Assembly (NCBI GenBank): GCA_030068145.1
Contig: JAPJBO010000463.1
Location: forward strand, 62,001 to 126,000
Origin: Diplonema papillatum
Taxonomy: Eukaryota > Euglenozoa > Diplonemea > Diplonemida > Diplonemidae
Direction of reading: 5' to 3'
DNA: 64,000 nucleotides
In this document: one piece after another, positions 1 to 10,624 of the stretch
Position numbering within the stretch: the first letter of the stretch is position 1
Layout of the letters: every line of letters starts with the position of its first letter
Notes under the pieces: generated by a model
Told to the model about the DNA's origin: nothing
What the model saw: only the letters and a program-made list of their open reading frames with translations
Databases searched by the model: none
Translations under genes and position numbers: made by a program

Positions 1-784
1 TGTCCCGCGTTACTTTGCGCGTGCGGCCTCTCGTTGCACCCTTTTTTTTTGAGATTTTTGGGGTGCTTGCGTCGACTGCTCAATTGACTGCAATCGGAGT
101 TCACTCGTCAAATTCCAAGTCTCCTGTTGTTTTGGCGCCACTTCTTTTTTTGCCTGTCTTCTTTTTTTTTTTTTTTTTGCAGAGTGTTGTTGTGTGTCTT
201 GGTTGCTTTACTTGGTTACTATTTTGTTTTGCGTTTTTTTACGCCTCTCACTTCGTTTGTAACAAGAGTTTTTTTCTTCTTTTGCTGTTTTCTTTTTGCT
301 TTTTCCTATTTCACGGTTCTTGCTAGGCTGGAATTCTGCTTAGAAGTTGAACCTCGATTTCTTTTCTGCTTTCCTTCCGTCGTCCGGTGCTGGGACGGCT
401 TTTTTGGACTTTCCTTTGTGTGTTGCGGCTCGCCTCCTTCTTCACCCCTTCGGGGTTGGTAGCGAGTTTACTGCTTCTTTCACCAACAACTGCGTTCGTG
501 ATAAGATTCCTTATCCTTTCCCCCTGTTATCTTTGTTTAGGAGAGTGAAACTTTCTGCTTTCTTTGCAAGGCTTGACGTCTCCTTTTTAAAGAGTTTCCT
601 TTTGATTCCTGTCGGGGTGGCGTGTCTTGATATTTTAAGAGGGAAAATCCACGTCGGAGATTCATACGGAAATCTGGATAATGTGTATTCCTCCTTGGGA
701 CAGGTCAATTTACTAACGTTGTGCCTTCCCAGTAGGGTAGGGAGCTTGTTGCAGGGAACAGGCGTTATTTGTCATCTGGTCCTG
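1..784. other. T-rich stretch without a supported gene
   Basis: This stretch is pyrimidine-rich on the plus strand, with T runs near 42-50 and 162-178. Its open frames are dominated by Phe, Leu, Ser and Cys, as expected from T-rich noncoding DNA. I see no domain, splice pair or RNA gene. Confidence 0.5.
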
Positions 785-1112
785 TGAATCTAGATATCTT
801 GCACGCTTCGACAGCGTACGGGTGAGGGCATGGCCATCTTCTTGATCATGGAAATCTCTGGCACTCTTCGTCAGCGTACGGGTAAGGGCATGACCATCTT
901 CTTGATCACGGAAATCTTCAACACTCTGCGTCAGCGTACGGGCAAGGGCTTGACCACGGAAATCTAGATCTCTGGCACTCTTCGTCAGCGTAAGGGCATA
1001 CCATCTTCTTGATCACGGAAATCTTCAACACTCTGCGTCAGCTCATGGAAATCTAGATCTCTGGTACTCTTCGTCAGCGTACAGGGAAGGGCATGACCAT
1101 CTTCTTGATCAT
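785..1112. repeat. Tandem array, about 70-bp unit, five to six copies
   Basis: The unit alternates GGAAATCTCTGGCACTCTTC or GGAAATCTTCAACACTCTGC with GTCAGCGTACGGG, AAGGGCATGACC and ATCTTCTTGATCA. Unit lengths vary through internal deletions. No coding role is seen. Confidence 0.75.
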
Positions 1113-1280
1113 GTCGGAATGTGGGTATGGGCTGTTATGAGACTGTCCGTCTTCGTGACAACCGAGGTCTTTGGTACCAGCGCACCGGCTGCGTTATACT
1201 CAAAACAGAAAGAAGGTCGGAGTGCAGCCTGGACAAGACGGACAGAGAGACACGGGGTGGGTGAGTGGGTGGATGGGCTG

Positions 1281-1345
1281 CTACACGGTGACGTCCAGCC
1301 TCAGAAGCTGGAGTTAAAGCTGCAATTGAAGAAGCGGACGCCTCA
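1281..1345 (+). repeat. Half copy of a foldback repeat (TACACGGTGA...GGCTGGAGT)
   Basis: This matches one arm of the complete foldback element at 9143-9275. Further arm-only copies lie near 2495-2560 and, reversed, near 22098-22158. Only one arm is present, so it looks like a relic or an imprecise excision product. Confidence 0.5.
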
Positions 1346-1447
1346 GGGCTTACGCTCCGTTTTCGGCCTCAGAAAATACGCGTGGTCCACATGTGGGCGC
1401 TGAAGGTTCGAGGGAAAAAAAAACTTTTCCCCCCGGCGGGAAAAAAT

Positions 1448-1580
1448 TTGTTTGTACGTGCCGGGGGAGGATTAGCCTGTTAGTGAGTGATAGTGAGTGA
1501 ATATGATCGGTAGGCTAATCTTCTCCCAAACACGCTGCCAGCGTTCTCTTTCGTGTTTACAATTAATTGTTACTACGAAA
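1448..1580 (+). repeat. Dispersed repeat F (hairpin-bearing, about 135 bp)
   Basis: The core carries an imperfect inverted repeat (GGGGAGGATTAGCCT against AGGCTAATCTTCTCCC) followed by AACACGCTGCCAGCGTTCTC. Other copies are at 31076-31207 (+) and 19638-19770 (-), with divergent relatives in the duplication at 34902-35840. Its small size, dispersion and lack of coding suggest a SINE- or MITE-like family; the class is unresolved. Confidence 0.6.
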
Positions 1581-1685
1581 AATAGCCTCACTCCTGGACT
1601 TAGCGGCACTTGGCTCTGCGGCTAAGCGACTTGTGGGTCCCCCGCATGTGGACCAACCTGTGGCAAGCACTTGTGGAGGAAAAAA

Positions 1686-1912
1686 TAAATCAAAATCCAC
1701 ACTGTAGATCCACATGTGGAAGCACACGTGGGGGAAAAAAGTCCCAAAAATTAACGTGAGGAAATCCACACGTTCCACACGCGGAGCGTGGAGGAAAAAA
1801 TACATCAAAATCCACACTGTGGATCCACATGTGGAAGCACACGTGGGGGAAAAAAGTCCCAAAAAAAAAAGAACGTGTGTGGAAATCCACACGTTCCACA
1901 CGTGGAGCATAA
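1686..1912. repeat. Two-copy tandem repeat rich in CCACATGTGG palindromes
   Basis: Two copies of an about 118-bp unit contain CCACATGTGG and ATCCACACTGTGGATCC palindromes, GGAAATCCACACGTTCCACA and short A-runs. Open frames here (Trp, His, Thr and Cys rich) are by-products of the repeat. Confidence 0.7.
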
Positions 1913-1919
1913 GCCCTGC

Positions 1920-2803
1920 GCCACGTCCGCTTTTCGGGTGAGTCGGGAGCACCCTCTGCAGCTTCAGCTTTCGAGGCTGGGCTTCGCGGTGTATGTTTTT
2001 GTTGTGTTGCTACCCTTTTTCTTCTCTTTCTTTCAAAAGTAGTGCGGCTGTGCTGAAAGGAATATTTTTCCGGAACAAAAGCTGGGAAACACTGTTCGTC
2101 GGGTAGAAGGCGGAAGTCTCGGTTAAATGCGTAGACAGAAACACTGTCAAGCGTATGCATTCAGGGTCAAAACCTTGTGTCTTTTTGGAAATGGCAAAAA
2201 AAAAAATTCCAGAAAAAAATTGGGGTTTTTGAATTTTAAAATTTTGGAACAAACTCTGCAGTAATTTTTGATGAAGTTGAGCAAAAAAAAAAAATCTGAG
2301 TTAGGTGGTTTTAGTGGGTAAGTCCCGACGGAAAACCGGACAGTCCCACACTCACAAGTTTGGTCCGGCTTGTGGTCGTGCGTCATGCATTTCCCCCCTC
2401 AGTTACGAAAAAAAAATTCCAAAAAAAAATAGGGGGCCATCGGCCTGCGGCAGCGTTTTAAAAAGACACAAGGTTTTGACCCTGCATGATACATGGTTGA
2501 TGGTCAGAAGCTGGAGTTAAAGCTGCAGTTGAAAAAGCGGGTGCCACACCCCGCTTTTCGGGTGCGCATTGTGCAGGCGTTTTGGTTACGGCACGTCCGC
2601 TTTTCGGGTGAGTCGGGAGCACCCTCTGCAGCTCCAGCTTTCGAGGCTGGGCTTCGCGGTGTATGTTTTTGTTGTGTTGCTGTCCTTTTTCTTCTCTTTC
2701 TTTCAAAAGTAGTGCGGCTGTGCTGAAAGGAATATTTTTCCGGAACAAAAGCTGGGAAACACTGTTCGTCGGGTAGAAGGCGGAAGTCTCGGTTCAATGC
2801 GAA
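1920..2803. repeat. Direct duplication (1920-2134 and 2596-2803) around a MITE
   Basis: About 210 bp starting CACGTCCGCTTTTCGGGTGA is present twice in direct orientation with few differences. The copies share a CTTCTCTTTCTTTCAAAAGT segment and a GGAATATTTTTCCGG palindrome. The MITE at 2162-2484 lies between them. No coding function is assigned. Confidence 0.6.
2162..2484. mobile_element. MITE-like element with about 25-bp terminal inverted repeats
   Basis: The left end reads CAGGGTCAAAACCTTGTGTC and continues TTTTT. The right end is its reverse complement, from AAAAGACACAAGG to CCCTG. The interior is AT-rich with no coding sequence, so this looks like a nonautonomous DNA transposon. I could not define a clean target-site duplication. 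Confidence 0.55.
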
Positions 2804-3654
2804 GTTTGTGCGTATAAGTCGATCTTTGAGTGCGTGAGCCCCTCCGAAGAAAGGTCCATGACACTAGTTCCAGGCTACTTTAGCCCGGGTCTCTGGGTCA
2901 CGTCCCCCTCCTTCTCTTGGTCGCCTGGTCTTGCGTCTTGTTGGTCCGTCCGGGCTGGTCCCTTCGCGCTTCCCCTTCGTCTTGCATCACCCCGTCTCCA
3001 CTCCCTGCGTAGTTTGTGCGGTCGGCCTCACTCCTTCAATGCGGGAGTGGCACTCCCGCAATGCAGAGTGGCCACCCCCGCATTTCTTCACTCCCGCATT
3101 GACTTAGTATATGGCGAAGTCCGGGGTGTACAGAGGAGGTGTGGAAGTGCACGTACGAACAACACAGGTAGTGGGTTGTTCCTCCAAGTTAACCGTTAGA
3201 AAAGTGCCCACCAAAGTGACTTCATAGGGTTGTTTCTCCAAGCTTGGTGAGACTCTTTTCTTCCATCTCGCAAGCTACCATGTATTCGGTTGATTCCGGG
3301 GTGTATGTTCGGCTCTTCTCCCGACTCCCCAAATCGTGGTTAGTACAGACTCAGGAGGTCTAGTCAACGATTCCCTGCAGTAGTAGCATACTTACAAAAA
3401 CATGCCTTCGCTCTTTCGCTATCCTTTCAAAAACTGTTGCGTTGATGCATCCACACACTTCTTTTTTTTTTTTTTTTTGAGCAGGCCGAGTTTGGGCCCT
3501 CTCTTCAGGTAGTTCTTCTTTTTCACCTGGTATGTCTTGAGTTAGGGATCTCCGTGTGAAGCACGGACATGTAAACTGTGACAGTGACATGATCTTCAGT
3601 TTGGTGTTGGTTCGCTCGTTGCTCAGGCTTACATTTTTGGAACACATTGCAATG
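2804..3654. other. Intergenic stretch with short repeat fragments
   Basis: No gene is supported. At 3018-3095 there is a block built on GCGGGAGTGGCACTCCCGCA that recurs at about 23083-23150 and 23420 in the rDNA mosaic. A T-run occupies about 3460-3478. Confidence 0.45.
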
Positions 3655-3850
3655 TCTCGAAAAAGAAGAAGAAGGCCGACCGTCTCGACGACCTTGTGTT
3701 CAGCGCGAGCGCCAAGCCCCAAGGTACGCCAAGCCTTGATGCTTTAGTTTGGGAAATCGGTAGCCACTTGACCCGTAGGCCCGTGGCTCTGCAGTACCCG
3801 TGCAGCTTGGCTCCCGTGTTGGAACACATTGCAATGTCTCGAAAAAAGAA
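3655..3850 (-). repeat. Fragment of dispersed repeat A (reverse orientation)
   Basis: This segment contains GCGCGAGCGCCAAGCCCCAAGG and GTAGCCACTTGACCCGTAGG, the reverse complement of repeat A, whose fuller copies are at 12358-12640, 20148-20415 and 27798-28070. It is bracketed by a short duplication, GGAACACATTGCAATGTCTC, at about 3638 and 3820. Confidence 0.55.
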
Positions 3851-4435
3851 AAGCGAGGCCTGATTGGCGGTTATCCCGCAAAATGCAGGACTTCGGTAGG
3901 AGTCCCAAGTTTCGGGTTTCCAACGATGGACGTCAGTCCGTTGTCATCTTCCGTCGTGCCCTTGTGTTTTGCTTGTTTCGTTTTCTCCCTGACAGTTGCT
4001 TGGCCGTCCTTGTGGGGGGTTTCAGAGGAGGGGTTTTTAGAGACATAGTTGTTTTTAGTAAAATAACCTTTTTTCTTTTGAAGATTTTGAGGTTGCCCAC
4101 TCGGTAAGGGGTTAAGTTTCCTACTGTGGATCACACCATCTAACTTCACTTTCAAGAAGACCGCGGGTGGTCGGCTGAACCAGAGAGCCGCCGGAGAAGG
4201 TGTGTCCGTGTTTGGGTGGTGCTCCTGCTTTGTTAGCGGCATAGCAAACCCTCGGGAGGGGGACGGGTAAGAAATACTGCATGTTTCTTTCCGTTCAAGG
4301 AACACTTTCCGGAGTTGGGGCTTGCACCGATGAACGAAACGAACAATCAGCGCCGCCCTACCAAAGGTAGTGCAAAACGATGGGGCAGCAGTTCCTTGTT
4401 CTTCGCGTGTACAGGGTATAAACCTCTCTCGGAAA
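3851..4435. other. Unassigned stretch
   Basis: A minus-strand frame is open from about 4491 down to 3871 (206 codons). It has no recognisable domain and its 5' part overlaps repeat B, so I do not call it a gene. Confidence 0.35.
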
Positions 4436-4655
4436 TACTCGAGGGACTGCCTTGTGCTCATTTCGAAGGAGGCTAGAGGGGGAGAAAACAATACAACTAC
4501 AAAGTGGGTCTTTCTTGTTGAACGCTTACGCCCGCCACTAAACCCAGATTTACCTGTGTTTCGTGTGGGCTACAGCACATATACCTCCTTTGATCTATCG
4601 CAACTGGCAGTCTCCTCAAGCATTTCCTACAAAGCAGGTGCTTATACAAGAGAAA
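4436..4655 (+). repeat. Dispersed repeat B (about 215 bp)
   Basis: It begins CTCGAGGGACTGCCTTGTGC and ends near AAAGCAGGTGCTTATACAA. A near-identical copy lies at 21336-21555, a scrambled copy at about 9340-9535, a partial copy at about 12915-13075 and an inverted partial copy at about 29230-29420. It is noncoding and probably a SINE- or MITE-type unit. Confidence 0.65.
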
Positions 4656-5526
4656 AACTCAGTTTAAATGTTGCGACAGAACACTCCCTCTCATGGTAAT
4701 GCGTAGGCATGCTAGCATCAACCCTTCTTAGCTTTACGTAAAAAAACGATCAGGCACTGCGTTCAACGAAAACAACTCTCTCTTCCCATCATCATCATCA
4801 TCATTAGTTTTGTATCAGCCGCGGTTGTGCGAGTGACGAGCTCTTATTTCTCCCCCGCCATTGTGCTACCGTTGCTCCGGAAATGTTCCCTTCCGCGCAA
4901 ATGTAAATACTAAAAGAGAAAAAGTAAAAAGAAGAATGACATCGGTGCGCCCGGGAGCGGAAAGAAAAGCGAGGACGCGATGGAAACCGCATGAGCCTCG
5001 CTCAGCAGAGCGAAAAAAGATATTAGACAACCATGCCCCCCCACTCCCCTCCCAATCCACACAACCCATTTGTCCCGGAGGTTGTTGGAGCCGATCCACC
5101 CGCTGCTGATAGACTGTGATTAAGTACGCTAGTTGAGGTTTGAATGCAGAATACCTGTAGTGACTACCTCTTTCGATCGTACCGTGTCGTGCTTCTCGTT
5201 CCTGGGAGAGCGGCACGTGGCCAAGAGTATCCGGAGGGGCGCAGCCACGGCGCTGAGGCAGACGATGAGGGGACGCCGCGATGTCGTCACGAGCCACCGA
5301 AAGAAAGCTGTCTTTCGGTACTACGTCGAGGGCCCGGCGACGAACACGATGAAGACCCTCGAGAAGGCACAGCGGAGTGCTCCAAGGCATGGCGTTTGCA
5401 CTCATTTGAATCGCCGTCTTCGCGCGGCAGCTTTGCGCCCCTTCCCTTTCTCGCCGGTGTGCAGGCTTCTGCAGCAGGCAATTCGATGCAGCTCCAGGAA
5501 AATACAGGTGGACCGGCTCTCAGTTC
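4656..5526. other. Unassigned stretch with a possible coding fragment
   Basis: A (CAT)n run lies at about 4789-4803. Around 5195-5400 a plus-strand frame reads charged and Arg-rich, but it has no domain, start context or splice pair I can defend. The segment CAATTCGATGCAGCTC near 5480 recurs near 21664 and 21731, pointing to repeat origin. Confidence 0.35.
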
Positions 5527-6386
5527 TCATGCTACATGCCTAAACGTGTGCCACGACACGTGATTTGCGTGCTCATACGAAACCATGTAAAATCCGCAAG
5601 ATAATATTATACGCGTTTTCCGCAAAGTCGCTGACTCTGAATACCACGTACCCGCTTCTCGATTTGTGTGCAAGCGTGGCCTGGAGGTCCTTTCGTTGGC
5701 CAGACAGGCTCCGTCACGACTCAGTCGCCACCAGCGAGGAGGAATCCGGCGCCGACGCCAGCAAAACGAAGACGAGGGATGGTCCATGCCTAAACGTGTT
5801 GACACCAGACCATGTAAATCCGCAAGCTATGCCATGCAAAATAATTCGGTATTTCCGTGTCAAGTGGGTAGTGCAGCGTTGTTTTAGAGTGAAAACTTTT
5901 GGCGAAGCCGCTGACTCTGAATACCATGTACCCGCTCCTTCCTTGTGTGCGCAAGCGTGGCCTGGAGGTCCTTTCGTTGGCCAGACCGACTCTTCACGGT
6001 CAAACCCTCAGGCTGTCACGACTCAGTCGCCAGCGAGGAGGAATCCGGCGCCGACGCCAGCAAAACGAAGACGAGGGATGTTCCATGCCTAAACGTGTTG
6101 ACACCAAACCATGTAAAATCCGCAAACTATGCCATGCAAAATAATTCGGTATTTCCGTGTCAAGTGGGTAGTGCAGCGTTGTTTTAGAGTGAAAACTTTT
6201 GGCGAAGCCGCTGACTCTGAATACCACGTACCCGCTCCTTCCTTGTGTGCGCAAGCGTGGCCTGGAGGTCCTTTCGTTGGCCAGACCGATTCTTCGCTGT
6301 CAAACCCTCAGGCTGTCACGACTCAGTCGCCAGCGAGGAGGAAACCGGCGCCGACGCCGGCAAAACGAAGACGAGGGACGACAACC
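5527..6386. repeat. Three-copy tandem repeat, about 300-bp unit
   Basis: Three units begin near CCATGCCTAAACGTGT at about 5535, 5786 and 6085 and end in CGACGCCAGCAAAACGAAGA. The second and third copies are nearly identical while the first is shorter and diverged. No conserved protein is seen. Confidence 0.8.
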
Positions 6387-6390
6387 CCCC

Positions 6391-7650
6391 CCCTAGGGCT
6401 ATGTAGGATGGAAACGTTGGAAACGTTGGAAACGTTTCCGTTTCCGTTTCCGTTTCCTTCTTTTTGGCGGTGGATGGAAACGCCGTTTCTTTTCAAAAGA
6501 AACGGCTGGTATGCCACTAGTATACTGGCTGAAGGTCCGACCGGAAATGTGTTCCGAACGGCGGACCCCGCAATCCAGTGGGAAACCATGGACAAGGAGG
6601 CTCCGAAAAGAGGGAGGAAAGAAGCATAAGAGTTGCGACCACGTGGAGCAGACGCAACCACACGCATCCGGTTGTGAGGACTTTGAGGTCTGCAGCTCTT
6701 TACACCAATGGCTGTTGTGGCGACGATGCTCTGTTATGCGAGGCCGTTGGCCAACGCGCTGAAGACGATCGGGAAAGCACATCCGCTTCCAATAATAGAC
6801 TCTACAGATACGATCGTTCAGCGCCACAGGCTACAAGACCGGGATTCTTCGGCGGTGTAAGACAAAGAGGGAGTGCAATCAGCATCAGGAGGTGACCGTA
6901 TGCCGGGGCAATGTTGAACCCGCCAGAAAAGCGACGGCCACGCAGTAATGTGTCCGTTAAACATCGCTTGCCACTGTGCACTTTGCATACGACGACGGGT
7001 GGCAACCGTCACCGGAAGGGGCGCCATCGGGCGGTGTTGTCGGAGCATAGACAACGACGGCAGGAAGAACCACCAACAATGCAGAAGAGGACGGCAGATT
7101 CAAAAAGCCCCACTCACATGAGAACGTGGGTTGGAAGCAGCAGAAGACGAAGTGGTAGGCACAGAAGAGTGGAATCTGGTGTCAGAAAACATCCACATGT
7201 GACGACATTCTGCATCATTAGCTTGTGGTTACCTATTTGCTCGTGCCAGATCGCCGACGAAAGAAAGCGGTGAGCACCGGCGACTGCTCTGCACAAACGA
7301 GACACACACACAAGAAGGGGCCGAGCCAAGTCGAAGAACAGCCCAGGAAGGGCCCTGAAGAGTCAGAGAGCCCGCCAGAAGACGGAGGAAGAGAAGTGCC
7401 CGCTGGTAGATCAAAAGAAGAAGGTGATCCCGCCCTCTGAAAGGAAAGCCAAAAATTGGCTGGAAACGGACACCCGACAGGACACACCGAAGGACCGGCG
7501 AAGTGGTATCCTATAGGACCCCTCAGCATGGGAGCCTTCCGGCGTTTCTTTTAAAAGAAACGGAAACGTTTCCGTTTCCGTTTCCGTTTCCGTTTCCTTA
7601 TTTCGAAAAAACTAAAAGAAACGGCGTTTCCATCCAACTTATCCCTAGGG
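6391..7650. mobile_element. TIR element with GGAAACG subterminal repeats (about 1.26 kb)
   Basis: Both ends start CCCTAGGG and continue to GGATGGAAACG in inverted orientation, with 23 of 26 terminal bases matching. Inside each end are clustered GGAAACG/CGTTTCC units (6408-6465 and 7556-7600) and an AAAAGAAACGGCGTTTC inverted segment. The interior has open frames but no recognisable transposase, so it is probably nonautonomous. It abuts a second, different TIR element on its right. Confidence 0.65.
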
Positions 7651-8086
7651 CAGTGATCATGGCAAACGTTGAACGTTTGAACGTTTGACAAACGTTTGCG
7701 TTTGCAAAACTCATGTCAAACGTGTATCAAACGTGAGTGAGGCGCTGGCTGCGCCTGCAGTGGGGATCCGAGTGTGAGGTCGGCTTGTGAACACTCGAGC
7801 CACAAGGGCAAGATTCCCGGGCCCCAGAAAGTGGGAGGGAACACTTGCTGAAGGCTAGTATCTCCCTGTATCTGCTGCACGCCCAAGGAGAACCAGAAGG
7901 ATGTCTTGTTCCCTTATTTTCGTCGTGTCCGCCTGCATCCACGTGGACAAGGGCTATCAAGGGTCGTGTACTGTGTACAGACCCGGTCCATCGATTGGTA
8001 AACGTCACGTTTGCACGTTTGTCAAACGTTTGCGTTTGATAAATCTTGTCAAACGTACGTTTGCAAACGTTTGATAACATCACTGC
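7650..8086. mobile_element. MITE-like element with AAACGTTTG subterminal repeats (about 435 bp)
   Basis: It starts GCAGTGAT and ends ATCACTGC, with imperfect inverted continuation. Each end has a cluster of AAACGTTTG-type motifs (7665-7735 and 7995-8075). It is too short to code for a transposase. No target-site duplication is obvious because it joins the preceding element directly. Confidence 0.6.
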
Positions 8087-9142
8087 GGTCAAATGTCCTT
8101 TAAAAGTGTCCGCAGGGGTCGATTTTTAACCAAGCTGAATTGGGGCCATACAAGGACTAACACCCACAGGGGTCGGCTCGAAACCATGTTAAATCATGTT
8201 TTCGAGTGTTGTGGGCCAGTTTTTCGGTGTCTTGTGCTGAAAATCGCCACCTATTATTTTGGTAACCCGTGTGGTACCCACCACAGAACATATGGTGGAC
8301 AAGAAAAGCGTCATTCGGATCAATAAACCCCACGAACACAGAGAACCCCCTCGAAAAAGAGGGGGAAACGGCAAAAAATGAAAAAGAATAGGCGCGATGT
8401 TTGTTTGTACGTGCCGGGCTTCAGATCTAGGAGGCAAATTGTGATGAAAAGTGGTGGCACAACCCCGGAAATAACCAGGCACAAGCCCGGCGATGATCTG
8501 GCACAAACCCGGCAAAACATGAAACTGATCACACCACTAGTTTCACTTTTCTTTTCGCACGATATGCATTCCAAAGCAACGTAACCGGTCTTTGGTGGTC
8601 GCATTTTCAAGCTTGACCGTCCGAGCGTTTCAAAATGTACCAATCCGGTTGTTGGCCTGCCACAAGTCGCAAGATTGACTTTCCAAAGTATGTACCTTCT
8701 CACATGAGCATGACTAAGTTCATTTTTTTTTTGGCACGGGAAGTGCCTTCCGGAATAGACTAGTCATGTGCTGAGTGCGGTTGTTGGCCCGTCACATTCT
8801 CACGATTGCCGCATGGACGATCCTGTTGACCATCTTCCGCTCCATCAATCGGCTGAATGGGAACTCGTCAGGCTTCAGATCTGGGAGGCAACGCTAAGCG
8901 CGTATCGAACCACCAGGAAGGTGTTTGGGCACTGGATTCCAAAGGAATCGGAATATCTCGGGGGTTTACCCCATAAGTGCAACCCGTTTAGTTTTCTTCC
9001 TTTCAAGCGTTTAGGTCATTGAGCTGAGTCAGGCAAGATCGTCAACGAGCGAAGCGCACAAGGCATTCCGCAGGCCACATGAGCTTCGAGTCATCTAAAA
9101 AAGAGTACCCTGGCCTAAAAGACCCGCTGACAGCTGCAGGAC
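8087..9142. other. Unassigned repeat-containing stretch
   Basis: It holds a fragment of repeat F (GATGTTTGTTTGTACGTGCC, about 8397-8420) and a short duplication of GGCTTCAGATCT-GGAGGCAA at about 8420 and 8871. No gene is supported. Confidence 0.35.
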
Positions 9143-9275
9143 TACACGGTGAGGTCCAGCCTCAGAGGCTGGAGTTAAAGAGGTTGTGCCCGAGTCACAC
9201 CCGAAAGCGGGTGTGACACCCGCTTTTTAAACTCCAGCTTTCACTCCAGCTTCTGAGGCTGGACTTCACCGTGTA
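9143..9275. repeat. Complete foldback element
   Basis: The two arms TACACGGTGA-GTCCAGCCTC and GAGGCTGGACTTCACCGTGTA are inverted copies. The centre has a second inverted repeat, CACCCGAAAGCGGGTGTG. The whole unit could fold into a long hairpin. Half copies occur at about 1281, 2495 and 22098. Confidence 0.65.
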
Positions 9276-9810
9276 AAGGGGTTACATACGACGATAATGC
9301 GAATGAGAGCAAAGCGGCGGATACACGACTCATGTGGTGGTTCGTTATTTTTCTTTCTGAACGCTCGCAACCCCCCCGGCACTGAAGCCAAATTTTCCTG
9401 TGTTTTGTGTGCGATTGCATCACATTCCCTCCGTTGTGATTTGCAACTGGTGACCTCCTCGGGTATTGCATACAAAGCAGGCGCTGTTTCAAAAATACTC
9501 GAGGGACTGCCTTGTGCTTGTTTCGAGTAGTAGTCACCGACTCATGCAAACCTTCGCCGCAGATCCTCTGCATTCTGACTTCGAGCCTCGCGCGGTATGA
9601 CGCGGTATGTATATCACGGTCTGTCTCGGGAACGGATCAGCTAGGCACGCACGTACACTCCGCCGTCTTCTTTTTCTTCTTCTTTCATGATGCGATCGCA
9701 CAATTGACTGATTGGCACGGCTGGAAACAGCTGGCCGCTTAGAAAACTGCTTTTCGGTAGAGGAAGCCCCGTCAAATAAAAGGATCACCCGTAGGGCACA
9801 TAACATACAC
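9276..9810. other. Intergenic sequence with a rearranged copy of repeat B
   Basis: Segments of repeat B appear in altered order at about 9340-9535 (TGAACGCTCGC, GATTTGCAACTGG, then CTCGAGGGACTGCCTTGTGC). No gene is supported. Confidence 0.4.

Positions 9811-9844
<34 letters not shown>
9811..9844. repeat. (CA)n microsatellite
   Basis: An uninterrupted run of CA dinucleotides, followed by looser CA-rich sequence to about 9915. Confidence 0.95.
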
Positions 9845-9847
<3 letters not shown>

Positions 9848-9973
9848 TTAGCACGCACAAATCGTACCACACCACACCAGAACACACACACAATACACAA
9901 CACAGTCACACATGTGCACGCAGCCGTATCTATGCCCGCGTTCTTCAGCTTTCACAGGCGGCTGGCGAGGGTC

Positions 9974-10264
9974 TTACACAGGCGGCATTCCCTGATTCAT
10001 AGTGCGGCTTTCGAGCTGCTTCGAGCGGTCTGTCTGCAGCTTCTGGTAGTCGTGCGCCTTCCGTTCTTGTATGCCTTCGACCCTCTGGATGTCCTTCAGG
10101 GCTCGTTCCCGCTTTTCTTGCTCGAGGAGCTGCTTCTTCTGCTTCCGGGCCTGCTCGAGTACCGGCACCTCGGACAAGGCCTTGATGATGATCTCGTTCT
10201 TGATCTTCTTCTTCCGAAGGTCGGCTCGCCGTTGCCGCCGTCGTTCTTCCATCTCGCGTATGTA
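9974..10264 (-). CDS. Host gene 1, exon 3 (terminal): charged coiled-coil protein
   Basis: This terminal exon encodes 96 residues rich in Arg, Lys, Glu and Gln, starting YIREMEERRRQRRADLRKKK and ending MNQGMPPV before TAA. The heptad-friendly composition (RKQKKQLLEQEKRERAL) predicts a coiled coil. The acceptor TTCACAG precedes TAC at 10264, in phase 0, matching the phase-0 donor of exon 2 at 13391. With exons 1 and 2 the spliced length is 711 nt, exactly 237 codons. The sequence just upstream of the acceptor belongs to a repeat (about 10265-10300) that also occurs at 10355-10400 and before the acceptor at 32863. I do not recognise a named family; a cytoskeletal role is only a guess from composition. 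Confidence 0.75.
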   Translation of the reverse strand, partial: YIREMEERRRQRRADLRKKKIKNEIIIKALSEVPVLEQARKQKKQLLEQEKRERALKDIQRVEGIQERKAHDYQKLQTDRSKQLESRTMNQGMPPV

Positions 10265-10624
10265 CTGTGAAGTAGAGTGCAAATTCGCTTGAGAATCCGA
10301 GATTATTAGCGTTTGTTGTGGTTTAAGAGTTCGGTGTTTGAGGGTTCCAAGTTGACGAGTGAAGTAGAGTGCAAATTTGCTTGAGAATCCGAGAGTAGTA
10401 GCGTTTGTTGTGGTTTAAGAGTTCGGTATTTTTGGGTCCCCAGTTGACCTGGGAGTTTGTGACTAATAAGACCGACACCAAAGGTGTCGAGCTATGAATT
10501 TAGCCTTTTGTGATCCGAGATTATGGACAGTTTAAACATTCAAGAGATTTCAGACTGCCAAGGGCACATGCGCATCAGAGCCTTGCTCGTTGACACTAGG
10601 TACTACAAACTCCGGTTGGATTGG

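Noticed and set aside
785-1112. Possible CRISPR-like array
   Set aside because: Units are contiguous and degenerate, without regular spacers or cas genes, in eukaryotic DNA.
3871-4491. 206-codon minus-strand frame
   Set aside because: No domain, overlaps repeat B at its 5' end, and composition resembles translated noncoding DNA.
9534-9893. Cys/Val-rich frame over the CA repeat
   Set aside because: Generated by the (CA)n microsatellite.
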